Assembly: GCF_011516755.1 (NCBI RefSeq)
Contig: NZ_WOSY01000005.1
Span: 186,001-250,000, forward strand
Source: Acetobacter conturbans
GTDB lineage: Bacteria; Pseudomonadota; Alphaproteobacteria; Acetobacterales; Acetobacteraceae
Length of the DNA: 64,000 nt
Direction of reading: 5' to 3'
Shown here: one piece after another, positions 36,177 through 43,980 of the stretch
Layout: each line of letters begins with the position of its first letter
Position numbering within the stretch: position 1 is the stretch's first letter
The notes under the pieces: model-generated
What the model was told of the DNA's origin: nothing
The model's input: the letters and a program-made list of their open reading frames with translations, nothing else
Databases searched by the model: none
Made by a program: the position numbers and the translations under genes

Positions 36177-36581
36177 ATGTCAGCGATGCGTGAACTGTCC
36201 ATTGCAGAACTCGAAACCGTCGCTGGCGGTTGCTGCTCTCATTCACAGCATGCATGCGGTGGTGGAGGGCAGTCTTCTGCTTCCCTTTCCGGCATGATCG
36301 GTGCTTACGCCGGATACCTGGCAGGCATGTACAATGTGAGTGCTGATTACTTCAACCACGCCAGCTGCTCGACCATCTCCAGCGCCTGGCAGAATGTCGC
36401 TTCCGATGAGAAAATCGGCTACTCCACGACACAGAACATGTCTGTCGGCGACGCCATGAAGTTCCTACAGCAGACCATCTCCACGATCAGGAGCGCGGTG
36501 ACGGTCTCGGGCTGTGGCTGCATCACCGGTGAAAACGCCATCGCTTTCCCGATCACCTCTTCCTCCAGCACGTTTGGCTGA
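36177..36581 (+). CDS. Double-glycine leader secreted peptide (bacteriocin-like)
   Basis: 134 aa. The first 18 residues, MSAMRELSIAELETVAGG, match the leader of class II bacteriocins and microcins (RELS-x-x-EL-x-x-V-x-GG), which a C39-peptidase ABC exporter removes after Gly-Gly. The predicted mature part starts CCSHSQHACGGGG and is rich in Gly, Ser and Thr. It has a small hydrophobic GMIGAYAGYLAGMY segment and cysteines at both ends (CC, C, C near the middle, CGC). It is longer than most bacteriocins. No immunity, modification or exporter gene lies in the window. Terminators on the downstream side make it monocistronic. The leader call is strong; killing activity is only inferred, and a structural or signalling role is possible. 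Confidence 0.7.
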   Translation: MSAMRELSIAELETVAGGCCSHSQHACGGGGQSSASLSGMIGAYAGYLAGMYNVSADYFNHASCSTISSAWQNVASDEKIGYSTTQNMSVGDAMKFLQQTISTIRSAVTVSGCGCITGENAIAFPITSSSSTFG

Positions 36582-36589
36582 TCCCCGGA

Positions 36590-36621
36590 GGGTGTCCTGT
36601 TCTCCCGAATCAGGGACACCC
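36590..36621 (+). terminator. Hairpin after the double-glycine peptide gene
   Basis: GGGTGTCC (36590-36597) pairs with GGACACCC (36614-36621), just after the stop codon. Confidence 0.6.
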
Positions 36622-36703
36622 ATCACCCGGCACTGTATCTTTCCGTTGCCTCATCATCCGACAGGACAGATCCGTCCCACCCGATGATGAACGGGCCGAA
36701 AGA

Positions 36704-36752
36704 AAAAAGACTGGCTCCCGTGCTTTGCAGCACCGGAGCCTTTTCCTGTTTT
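36704..36752. terminator. Bidirectional Rho-independent terminator
   Basis: GGCTCC-C-GTGC pairs with GCAC-C-GGAGCC (36713-36740). TTTTCCTGTTTT follows on the plus strand, and TTTTTTCTTT follows on the minus strand. It serves both the peptide gene and the convergent nitrate-reductase-associated gene. Confidence 0.88.
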
Positions 36753-36772
36753 GCCGTCTGGTCAGGCATGCC

Positions 36773-37225
36773 TCAGCGACCCAGAAATTCTCTCATGGCC
36801 GGGCGGAAGTTGGCGTTCTCATGGCTGCATCGAGACAGCTTCACCAGAGAAAATCGTTGTAGTGGTGTAAGATTTCTCCATTCCAGAAGCGTCGGCTCTC
36901 TGATGCCGTCTCTTATGGCCTGCGTGGCGACGATGTCTGGCACCGTGTGCGCCTTTTCCCATTCCTCAAAAGAATCCGTAGCCAGAAAACGCGCCGGTTC
37001 GTCCGTCCGGGTTTCGATCAGTGTGAGCAGCAGCGCACGATAGGCCTCTTTGTCCGCATCGTTTTCAAAGGGGAGATCGACAAGAGTGGCACGCTCTTCA
37101 TGGGAGAACCGGCTCCACTGACGCAGTGACAGCTTGATTCCGCACAGATCCAGCTTCATTCGCGCCAGCATGGGAATGCACCGCAGCGAACCGGCAAAAT
37201 CACGTTCGAACTCAAAAAGCGTCAT
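36773..37225 (-). CDS. Nitrate reductase-associated protein
   Basis: A 150-aa soluble protein. FEFERDFAGSLRCIPMLARMKLDLCGIKLSLRQW, read as two blocks (FEFERDFAGSLRCIPM and RMKLDLCGIKLSLRQW), matches the nitrate reductase-associated family, as does LTPLQRFSLVKLSR near the end. The biochemical role of the family is not established. It lies 59 bases after the YdeP-type oxidoreductase gene on the same strand. No assimilatory nitrate reductase gene is in the window, so its partner here may be that molybdoenzyme. Confidence 0.75.
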   Translation of the reverse strand: MTLFEFERDFAGSLRCIPMLARMKLDLCGIKLSLRQWSRFSHEERATLVDLPFENDADKEAYRALLLTLIETRTDEPARFLATDSFEEWEKAHTVPDIVATQAIRDGIREPTLLEWRNLTPLQRFSLVKLSRCSHENANFRPAMREFLGR

Positions 37226-37284
37226 GGGTGCGTTCCGATTTGACCGTCAGCGAAAAATGTATGGCCTCTGTGTCAGAGCCCCCC

Positions 37285-39588
37285 TTATGCGGCATCAGCC
37301 GTTTCTTTCCGCTCGGCGTCAAAGGGCAAAAGCCGCACGGGAATCGATTTGGCGGCAGGCGTGCCGCTGATGTCATCGAAGTGATTGAGCGGCAGAAGCG
37401 GATTGAGTTCCGGATAATAGCCGGCGACAGCACCGCGCGGCATGGGGTAGTCCACAAGTGTCAAACCTTCCACGCGTCGCAGAATCCCGTCCGTTGAAAC
37501 AGTCTCCAGCGTCACTTTCTGGTTGGACATAAGACCGTGCGCTTCACGTTCGGCGGCTGCAAGAAACAGAACCATCCGGTCGTTATAGATACCGCGATAA
37601 CGGTCGGAGTTGCTGTAAATGGTGGTGTTGAACTGGTCGTGTGAGCGGATCGTGGAGAGGCGAAGCATCGCCGGATCATCCACCGGACTGTCTATGTCCA
37701 GTCCGGGCATAATCAGGAAATTCGCCTTCCCGCTGGCTGTGGGCCACACACGCCGACGTGGCGGAATATCCAGATGGAAGCCTTTGGGGTCTTTGATTTT
37801 TTCTGGAAAATCCGCGTAAATTTCAGGATAGACCTCCGCGATCTTTCCCCGGATCAGTCCATAATCCTCACTATAGCTTTCCCACGGAATGACGCTGTCC
37901 GGCAGTGTAGCCCGCGCCATCCGGCAGACAATATCCACCTCCGAAAGCAGATCCGGACTCGCCGGTTCCAGCACCCCTTTCGAAGGGGTGACATTCGACA
38001 TGGCATCCTCGATCGTGACGAACTGTTCCCCCGTTTTCTGCCGGTCGATTTCGGAACGCGCGATGACCGGAAGGATCAGCGCATCCCTGCCGTGGACCAG
38101 ATGTCCCCTGTTGAGCTTCGTCGTAATGCCGACCGTCAGGTCCAGACGACGCATTGCCTCGTAGGTGATCGGAGTATCGGGGACGGCGTGGACGAAGTTG
38201 CCGCCCATGCCGATAAACACTTTCGCCGTGCCTGCGATCATGGCCTTGACGGAGTCGATCACGTGATGGCCGTGCTCACGAGGCGGTTCGAAGCCGAATA
38301 CGGCACGCAGCCGGTCGAGATAAGCGGGAGTCGGTTTCTCGTCGATGCCGACGGTGCGGTCGCCCTGCACGTTCGAATGGCCGCGAATGGGGGCGATCCC
38401 AGCTCCCGGTTTGCCGAAATTGCCATGCAGCATCAGCAGACTGGCAATCTGCTGGATCATCCGCGCGCCTTTCTGATGCTGGGTGATGCCCATGCCGTAG
38501 CAGATGACCGTGGCGTTCGATTTCGCATAAATATCGGCAATGCGGCGGATCTGTTCTTCGGAAATACCTGAAATTCGTACAATCGCAGCCCAGTCCTGCG
38601 TCATGACCTCATCGCGCATGGCCTCGAAACCAGCCGTGTGTTCGGCGATGAAGGCCCGGTCCAGAACCGTTTCTCCTGCCGCCTCCCGTTCGAACAGCGC
38701 CTTCATCATGCCTTTTACGAACGCGAGGTCGCCGCCGATACGGATATGCACGAACTCGCTGGCAATGGCCGTGGAACCGAGTGTCGCCATCTGGACGGGG
38801 TCCTGCGGCTCGGTGAAGCGGATCAGCGCCCGCTCCGGCATCGGGTTGACCACCACAACCGGCACACCGTGCTTTCTGGCATGAACCAGATTGCTCATCA
38901 TGCGGGGCGAATTGGTGCCGGTGTTCTGTCCGAAGACGAAGATCGCCTCGGCATCGTCAAAATCCGACATGACGATCGTGCCCTTGCCAACCCCGATGGA
39001 GAAGGGAAGGCCGCGCGAGGTCGGCTCGTGACACATGTTCGAGCAGTCGGGAAAATTGTTGGTGCCATAGGCCCGTACAAAGATCGAATAGAGAAAGGCC
39101 GCTTCGTTGGAGGTCCGGCCGGAGGTGTAGAACTCAGCTTCATCGGGAGAGTCGAGCGCCTGTAAATGGCTCCCGATCATGCTGAACGCATCCTCCCACG
39201 AAACGGGAACATAGCGGTCGGTTGCGCTCTCGTAGCGCATGGGTTCGGTCAGACGGCCCTGCTCCTCCAGCCAGTAATCGCTCCGCGCCATCAGTTCCGT
39301 GACGGTGTACTGTTCGAACAGGGCGCGGGTGACACGCTTTTTCGTGGCCTCCGTGGCCAGCGCCTTTGCGCCATTCTCGCAGAACTCAAGAAGCTTTTTC
39401 TTGCTTGGGTCGGGGAAGGCGCAACTTGGGCATTTGAAACCACCCGGCTGGTTCATGGCCAGGAGCGCCCGGGACCCCTTGCCGACCACACTCTGTTCCA
39501 GAAGAATTTTGGCGGTCGCCCTGGCAGCACCCCAACCGCCGGCTGGCGGTGTGTAGGGCGCGTAATGCGGCTTACCGTTTTCGTCCAT
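37285..39588 (-). CDS. Molybdopterin oxidoreductase, FdhF/YdeP family
   Basis: A 767-aa molybdopterin enzyme. Landmarks: KCPSCAFPDP near the N-terminus, SGRTSNEAAFLYSIFVRAYGTNNFPDCSNMCHEPTS around the metal centre (split here as SGRTSNEAAFLYSI and NNFPDCSNMCHEPTS), GQNTGTNSPRMM, GMGITQHQKG, RGHSNVQGDRT and a C-terminal cofactor domain (RSHDQFNTTIYSNSDRYRGI is the last strong block). YdeP relatives support acid resistance in enterics; the reaction is unknown. ATG 39588 starts the conserved region; 39 upstream codons to 39705 have no similarity. No signal peptide, so cytosolic. Confidence 0.87.
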   Translation of the reverse strand: MDENGKPHYAPYTPPAGGWGAARATAKILLEQSVVGKGSRALLAMNQPGGFKCPSCAFPDPSKKKLLEFCENGAKALATEATKKRVTRALFEQYTVTELMARSDYWLEEQGRLTEPMRYESATDRYVPVSWEDAFSMIGSHLQALDSPDEAEFYTSGRTSNEAAFLYSIFVRAYGTNNFPDCSNMCHEPTSRGLPFSIGVGKGTIVMSDFDDAEAIFVFGQNTGTNSPRMMSNLVHARKHGVPVVVVNPMPERALIRFTEPQDPVQMATLGSTAIASEFVHIRIGGDLAFVKGMMKALFEREAAGETVLDRAFIAEHTAGFEAMRDEVMTQDWAAIVRISGISEEQIRRIADIYAKSNATVICYGMGITQHQKGARMIQQIASLLMLHGNFGKPGAGIAPIRGHSNVQGDRTVGIDEKPTPAYLDRLRAVFGFEPPREHGHHVIDSVKAMIAGTAKVFIGMGGNFVHAVPDTPITYEAMRRLDLTVGITTKLNRGHLVHGRDALILPVIARSEIDRQKTGEQFVTIEDAMSNVTPSKGVLEPASPDLLSEVDIVCRMARATLPDSVIPWESYSEDYGLIRGKIAEVYPEIYADFPEKIKDPKGFHLDIPPRRRVWPTASGKANFLIMPGLDIDSPVDDPAMLRLSTIRSHDQFNTTIYSNSDRYRGIYNDRMVLFLAAAEREAHGLMSNQKVTLETVSTDGILRRVEGLTLVDYPMPRGAVAGYYPELNPLLPLNHFDDISGTPAAKSIPVRLLPFDAERKETADAA

Positions 39589-39811
39589 GGCGATGGCTCT
39601 TTTTGCTGTTTTGCGCCGTGCCCTGTCTGCCGCGCGGTGCGGAGCAGGTCTTGTAAACGAAAGGAAGCCGAGAAAGTTCGGTTTGCTGGCGTAAGACGAG
39701 TACACTTTTCCGCTAGTCTAAGTTTATCATCCTTTTAGAAACGGTATGTATCTTTTCATATATGTATGGCGTCGTGCATGAGAGCCCCACCACACTCTCC
39801 CGCGGTGTGTC

Positions 39812-40507
39812 TCACACGCGTTGCATCGTCCACGCGACCCGACCGATGATCGTCAGTGCCTGTCCTTCGGGATTGCCGAAACTGACCTGCTCCGCGGGAA
39901 AGGTTTCCGGTCGATAGGCGGGATTGTCCGACTGCACGATGAAATCGCCACTTGCCGTTCGGGAAACGCGTTTTACGAAAAGACCGGCATGCATCACAAC
40001 CGCATAGACACCTTCGATCCGCGATGAAGGCTGGGTGTCGATAAGCAGCCGGTCGCCACTGTGAATGGTCGGCAGCATGGAATCGCCATCGGCGGTGATG
40101 ATGATCAGTCCCGCCGGTTGCAGCCCCAGTTCATCGGTCAGGAAGGAGCGGGGGAACTGCACAGGGCGGGCATCGCTTTCCTCGCAGGTGCGCCCGAAAC
40201 CGGCTGACGCTTTGGCGTCGTAGTAGGAGACGGCGACGGAGGCGGGGAGCTTGGTCTCCCCTGTCCACAGCCAGTCAGCCGCGACGCCAAGTTCTGCGGC
40301 CATATCGGCGATTTTCGAAGGTTTCCAGTCCGCTCCGGGGCGCTGGTATTTGCCGATCATGGATTCGGAAATGCCAGTGGCGAGATGAAGCTGACGTGCC
40401 GAACCGTAGCGCTGGATAGCCTGTGCCAGACGTCCCTCGCGGGTGGCTGAGTCGGCAATCTGCCGGGATGGCGGTCCGCGTCGCCGACGGGAAGGTATGG
40501 TTTCCAC
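39812..40507 (-). CDS. CI/LexA-like repressor with S24 peptidase domain
   Basis: A 231-aa phage-type repressor. An N-terminal helix-turn-helix (ATREGRLAQAIQRYGSARQL, then ATGISESMIGKYQ) binds DNA. The C-terminal S24 domain has the nucleophile DGDSMLPTIHSGDRLLID and the general base Lys in GLFVKRVSR, which give RecA-stimulated self-cleavage in this family. It is divergent from a pair of small genes, and two dyads lie between. This looks like a prophage-derived or stand-alone SOS-type switch. No phage structural genes are nearby. Confidence 0.85.
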   Translation of the reverse strand: METIPSRRRRGPPSRQIADSATREGRLAQAIQRYGSARQLHLATGISESMIGKYQRPGADWKPSKIADMAAELGVAADWLWTGETKLPASVAVSYYDAKASAGFGRTCEESDARPVQFPRSFLTDELGLQPAGLIIITADGDSMLPTIHSGDRLLIDTQPSSRIEGVYAVVMHAGLFVKRVSRTASGDFIVQSDNPAYRPETFPAEQVSFGNPEGQALTIIGRVAWTMQRV

Positions 40508-40552
40508 AGCGATTACAACGGATTGTGTGGGAAAAGAGAGTGTCCATATAAT

Positions 40553-40573
40553 AATACAATCTGAAAGTGTATT
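40553..40573. promoter_or_regulatory. Candidate repressor operator 1
   Basis: AATACA (40553-40558) and TGTATT (40568-40573) form a perfect dyad with a 9-base spacer, 46 bases upstream of the repressor start and in AT-rich promoter-like DNA. Confidence 0.45.
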
Positions 40574-40659
40574 TTCTGCTTGTTTATATGATCTAAATGA
40601 CTCATATTTATCTCCGTTGTCTCGCAGACCTCAGGACGGGACGCGGAACCTAATCGCCA

Positions 40660-40677
40660 TAAGCGTCAAAATGCTTA
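40660..40677. promoter_or_regulatory. Candidate repressor operator 2
   Basis: TAAGC (40660-40664) and GCTTA (40673-40677) with an 8-base spacer, just upstream of the start codon of the first divergent small gene. Confidence 0.35.
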
Positions 40678-40692
40678 CGGAATGGATTAAAT

Positions 40693-41010
40693 ATGACACA
40701 TATGAATTATAAAGAGCAAGCGCGGTCGATGCCGTATGATGGCCCCAATCCCATTCGGATGAGCGAGAGATCATGGCGTCTCATGATGGCCCCCCTCACG
40801 CCTGAGCAACGCAGTGAACTCACGCAGTTGTGGGAACAGGCCCGTTACACAAGCCGGATAGCGATCTCCTCGGTGAGTCCCTCTGGGGATGCTTCATCAG
40901 GCGCACTGGAAAATGCCGAAACCGCCATGACGATGCTTCTCGACAAACTGTCTGAACTGAATGTCCGGCACCCTGTCGAGGGGCTCGTTCTGGTGGGGAG
41001 CGCGGTCTGA
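40693..41010 (+). CDS. Small hypothetical protein next to the repressor
   Basis: 105 aa, soluble, with a helical central part (LTPEQRSELTQLWEQARYTSRIA) and GALENAETAMTMLLDKLSEL. No family recognised. ATG 40693 or ATG 40702 could be the start; both have weak ribosome binding sites. Its stop overlaps the start of the next gene (TGATG). The last third of its sequence is repeated in the tandem duplication downstream. Confidence 0.6.
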   Translation: MTHMNYKEQARSMPYDGPNPIRMSERSWRLMMAPLTPEQRSELTQLWEQARYTSRIAISSVSPSGDASSGALENAETAMTMLLDKLSELNVRHPVEGLVLVGSAV

Positions 41011-41279
41011 TGGTGAAAAAATTCGAATCTGCCCGCGCCGAGAGCGTGGAGAAAGCCGCCCTTGATCTGTATGGGAAGGGCAAGAGTATCCGGGCGATTT
41101 CCGATCAGATCGGTGCTTCGCGTTCCTATGTCCACCGACTGCTGATGCGCCGCCGCACGGAAGAACTGACCGCCATGGTGAGCCGCCGTCGGGTCGCGCA
41201 TGGCAACGAGCCGCTCGCGCCGGGAAACGCGATCAGCATGGGCGCCATCTCGTTCCATAACCGGCGGTATGTGAATTGA
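41010..41279 (+). CDS. Small helix-turn-helix protein, copy A
   Basis: An 89-aa basic protein. Residues about 12-45 (VEKAALDLYGKGKSIRAIS, then DQIGASRSYVHRLLMRRR) form a resolvase/MarR-like helix-turn-helix suited to DNA binding. The rest is short and basic. It is translationally coupled to the 105-aa gene. An identical copy lies 570 bp downstream. Function unknown; the divergent repressor may control it. Confidence 0.65.
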   Translation: MVKKFESARAESVEKAALDLYGKGKSIRAISDQIGASRSYVHRLLMRRRTEELTAMVSRRRVAHGNEPLAPGNAISMGAISFHNRRYVN

Positions 41280-41393
41280 AGCAGACATGTTCACATGATT
41301 TGAGAACGCTATTTCAACCGGAAGCGATTTCGGCACTCACCTCCTGTGCTCCGACAGGAGGCAATCTGCCTGTTGTTCGCTCCGGCGTCCGCA

Positions 41394-41465
41394 TCACTGC
41401 CCTTTTTTAGCCGCGTCGAACGCATCCATGATTCGGGTCGAATAGACCAGCGCCGCGCCCGCATT
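41394..41465 (-). pseudogene. 3' fragment of the AhpD-like gene in unit A
   Basis: The last 24 codons of the AhpD-like gene, including its stop (ending MDAFDAAKKGQ), left upstream by the tandem duplication. It has no start of its own and is fused in frame to antisense sequence of unit B. Confidence 0.85.
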
Positions 41466-41580
41466 ATCAGGCGCACTGGAAAATGCCGAAACCGCCATGA
41501 CGATGCTTCTCGACAAACTGTCTGAACTGAATGTCCGGCACCCTGTCGAGGGGCTCGTTCTGGTGGGGAGCGCGGTCTGA
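41466..41580 (+). pseudogene. 3' fragment of the 105-aa gene in unit B
   Basis: The last 37 codons and stop of the 105-aa gene, without a start codon or ribosome binding site. It ends overlapping the second helix-turn-helix gene. Confidence 0.8.
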
Positions 41581-41849
41581 TGGTGAAAAAATTCGAATCT
41601 GCCCGCGCCGAGAGCGTGGAGAAAGCCGCCCTTGATCTGTATGGGAAGGGCAAGAGTATCCGGGCGATTTCCGATCAGATCGGTGCTTCGCGTTCCTATG
41701 TCCACCGACTGCTGATGCGCCGCCGCACGGAAGAACTGACCGCCATGGTGAGCCGCCGTCGGGTCGCGCATGGCAACGAGCCGCTCGCGCCGGGAAACGC
41801 GATCAGCATGGGCGCCATCTCGTTCCATAACCGGCGGTATGTGAATTGA
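41580..41849 (+). CDS. Small helix-turn-helix protein, copy B
   Basis: Same 89-aa sequence as the gene at 41010-41279. Its upstream coupled gene is reduced to a fragment, so its translation may depend on transcription from unit A or be lost. Confidence 0.55.
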   Translation: MVKKFESARAESVEKAALDLYGKGKSIRAISDQIGASRSYVHRLLMRRRTEELTAMVSRRRVAHGNEPLAPGNAISMGAISFHNRRYVN

Positions 41850-41963
41850 AGCAGACATGTTCACATGATTTGAGAACGCTATTTCAACCGGAAGCGATTT
41901 CGGCACTCACCTCCTGTGCTCCGACAGGAGGCAATCTGCCTGTTGTTCGCTCCGGCGTCCGCA

Positions 41964-42317
41964 TCACTGCCCTTTTTTAGCCGCGTCGAACGCATCCATG
42001 ATTCGGGTCGAATAGACCAGCGCCGCGCCCGCATTCAGCGCAATGGCGACGCTCAGTGCCTCTCCGATCTCGTCCCGCGTTGCCCCCGCCTTGACGGCTT
42101 CGGCGGCATGAATGGTGATGCAGCCGTCGCAGCGTGTGGTCGCCGCGACTGCAAGAGCGATCAGCTCGCGCGTTTTGGCGTCGAGATGCCCGGTCTTCTC
42201 GCCCGCGCCGTTGAGGGCCAGGATGCTCGAGACCGTGTCGGGGGAGACGGTGGCATAGGCGCCGATCGCCTTGCCGAGATGTTCGCGCCGTTCGTTCCAG
42301 TCAGACCAGTCACTCAT
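41964..42317 (-). CDS. AhpD-like carboxymuconolactone decarboxylase-family protein
   Basis: A 117-aa alkylhydroperoxidase-like protein. ATTRCDGCITIHAAEAVKAGAT carries the CxxC pair and the following His of the AhpD active site. Family members reduce peroxides with CxxC chemistry. Read as TTRCDGCITIHAAEA for the motif proper. The 3' end lies inside duplication unit B. It is divergent from zapE, and two TGACGTCA palindromes lie between. Confidence 0.88.
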   Translation of the reverse strand: MSDWSDWNERREHLGKAIGAYATVSPDTVSSILALNGAGEKTGHLDAKTRELIALAVAATTRCDGCITIHAAEAVKAGATRDEIGEALSVAIALNAGAALVYSTRIMDAFDAAKKGQ

Positions 42318-42398
42318 GCCAAGACTCCTGAAAAATGAAGGAAGAAGCGGGCACGGTAGGACAACGGAGGCGCGTTCGTATCTTCACCACCGCGTGAA

Positions 42399-42450
42399 CG
42401 TGACGTCACGACCCGGTGTGGCCTGTGACGTGAGTCTTGCTGACGTCAGC
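42399..42450. promoter_or_regulatory. Paired TGACGTCA palindromes
   Basis: CGTGACGTCACG (42399-42410) and GCTGACGTCAGC (42439-42450) are perfect 12-bp palindromes with the same 8-base centre. Their centres are exactly 40 bp apart. A half-match, GTGACGTGAG, lies between (42425-42434). They sit in the divergent promoter region of the AhpD-like gene and zapE. Confidence 0.6.
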
Positions 42451-42472
42451 CGGTCTCGCTATCGGCAGAAGG

Positions 42473-43696
42473 ATGAACGTCCTGAACACACAGCCCCCTT
42501 CGTCCGTTTCGCCCCCGCCGTCCGGACCCTTCGCTCTTTATGAGGAACGGGTGGCGGACGGGAAGCTGCGGCGTGACCCTGATCAGGAACGGGTGGCCAG
42601 ACGGCTCGACCGACTCTGGACCGATCTGAATGGTTATCGCCCCGCTCCGCCCCGGCAGGCGGTGGAACGGAAAGGCCTGCTGGCCAGAATGGCCGACCGG
42701 CTTCCGACGCTCCTTCATCGCGGGGAGAATGACCCCGCTGCGCAGGTCCCCAGAGGCGTCTACATCGTCGGGCGTGTCGGGCGTGGCAAGACAATGCTCA
42801 TGGACCTGTTTTTCTCTTGCGTCCCGGTGGAGAAGAAGCAGCGCATCCACTTCCTGACGTTCATGCAGGAAATCCATCAGCGGATCAGAGCCCTGAAGGA
42901 AGCCAGCCCAGGCATATCGGACCCGATTCCGCCTCTGGCCCAGACCATCGCCCGTGATGCCACGCTGCTCTGTTTCGACGAGTTCCAGATCAACGATATC
43001 GCGGACGCCATGATCCTCGGGCGTCTGTTCGAGGCGCTGTTCCTGGCCAACGTGGTCATCGTGGCGACCTCGAACACTGTGCCGGGCGACCTGTTCCAGA
43101 ATCGTCCGGGCGCGGATGCGTTCAAGCCGTTCATCGCCGTCATCCAGCGTCATCTCGACACCGAGGTTCTGGATTCGGAAACCGATTATCGCCGGGGACG
43201 CGAGCAGGACGATACGACATGGATCGTTCCTGCCGACGAAACCGCCCGTCGCAGGCTCGACAGGATCGTCGCGCGGTATGGCGACGGACACCCCATCGAG
43301 AAAGTGACGCTGGAATTCAGTGGGCGCACGCTACCGGTGGACCATGCACAGGGTCCGGTTGCACGTTTCGATTTCACTTCTCTGTGTAGCCGCCCCTTGG
43401 GACCAAACGATTATTTGGCGATTGCCCGAAGGTTTCCCGTTATTGTGATCGACGATATTCCGACGCTCGGACCAGACGACGCGAACGTGGCGCGACGCTT
43501 CATCACTTTGATCGACGCCTTGTACGACAACGGCAATTTGCTGTTCGTGTCGGCGGACGACTCGCCGGATGACCTGTTCCCGGCGGGGGAGGGAGCCGAT
43601 GCCTTCGCCCGCACGGCATCGCGTCTGGTGGAGATGAGCAGTGAAAGCTGGCTCGCCCGGGCCCATGCCCCCGGCGGTGTCCTCTCCAGACCGTGA
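42473..43696 (+). CDS. zapE: ZapE/AFG1-like ATPase
   Basis: A 407-aa AFG1-family P-loop ATPase; bacterial ZapE acts at the division ring under oxygen stress, and mitochondrial Afg1 relates to protein quality control. Walker A is GRVGRGKTMLMDLFF and Walker B is LLCFDEFQINDIADAM. Later blocks are ATSNTVPGDLFQN, HLDTEVLDSETDYR, PVIVIDDIPTLG and RRFITLIDALYDN. ATG 42473 was chosen; TTG 42437 is an alternative that would place the second palindrome inside the gene. It precedes the 2-oxoglutarate dehydrogenase genes, a common alphaproteobacterial neighbourhood. Confidence 0.92.
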   Translation: MNVLNTQPPSSVSPPPSGPFALYEERVADGKLRRDPDQERVARRLDRLWTDLNGYRPAPPRQAVERKGLLARMADRLPTLLHRGENDPAAQVPRGVYIVGRVGRGKTMLMDLFFSCVPVEKKQRIHFLTFMQEIHQRIRALKEASPGISDPIPPLAQTIARDATLLCFDEFQINDIADAMILGRLFEALFLANVVIVATSNTVPGDLFQNRPGADAFKPFIAVIQRHLDTEVLDSETDYRRGREQDDTTWIVPADETARRRLDRIVARYGDGHPIEKVTLEFSGRTLPVDHAQGPVARFDFTSLCSRPLGPNDYLAIARRFPVIVIDDIPTLGPDDANVARRFITLIDALYDNGNLLFVSADDSPDDLFPAGEGADAFARTASRLVEMSSESWLARAHAPGGVLSRP

Positions 43697-43980
43697 CAGC
43701 CGGATGTCTTGTCGCGTCTTTTGCCGGGGTCTAGCAAAATTCACAACGACCCGGCCGGGACCGGGCAAGGTCGGATCATCTGGCCGCACGAGGGAAAGGA
43801 CCATGAGGATGCAGAAAGACACGCAATCCTGTCAGGCGTTTCAGTCATGCGATCGGGTGATCGGTTCTTCAGGCTTTGCGCGTAAAAGTCTTCTGGAGAC
43901 GACGGCCTATGGATCGGCTTGGGGTGGTGGCGCACACGCCTCTTCCGCAGGCTTGAGAAGAGACACAGGAGTGTTTTGAA

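Larger units (their letters stand above)
40896..41465. repeat. 570-bp tandem duplication, unit A
   Basis: This segment is followed directly by an apparently identical copy (41466-42035). It starts with ATCAGGCGCACTGG inside the 105-aa gene and ends with GCCCGCATT inside the 3' end of the AhpD-like gene. It contains one complete helix-turn-helix gene. Confidence 0.93.
41466..42035. repeat. 570-bp tandem duplication, unit B
   Basis: The second unit of the duplication, offset exactly 570 bases from unit A with no difference noticed on reading. The junction is GCATT|ATCAG at 41465/41466. At its right end the sequence continues into the intact AhpD-like gene. Confidence 0.93.

Noticed and set aside
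41394-41906. 170-codon minus-strand frame ending like the AhpD-like protein
   Set aside because: Produced by the duplication junction: antisense of the helix-turn-helix gene fused to the last codons of the AhpD-like gene.
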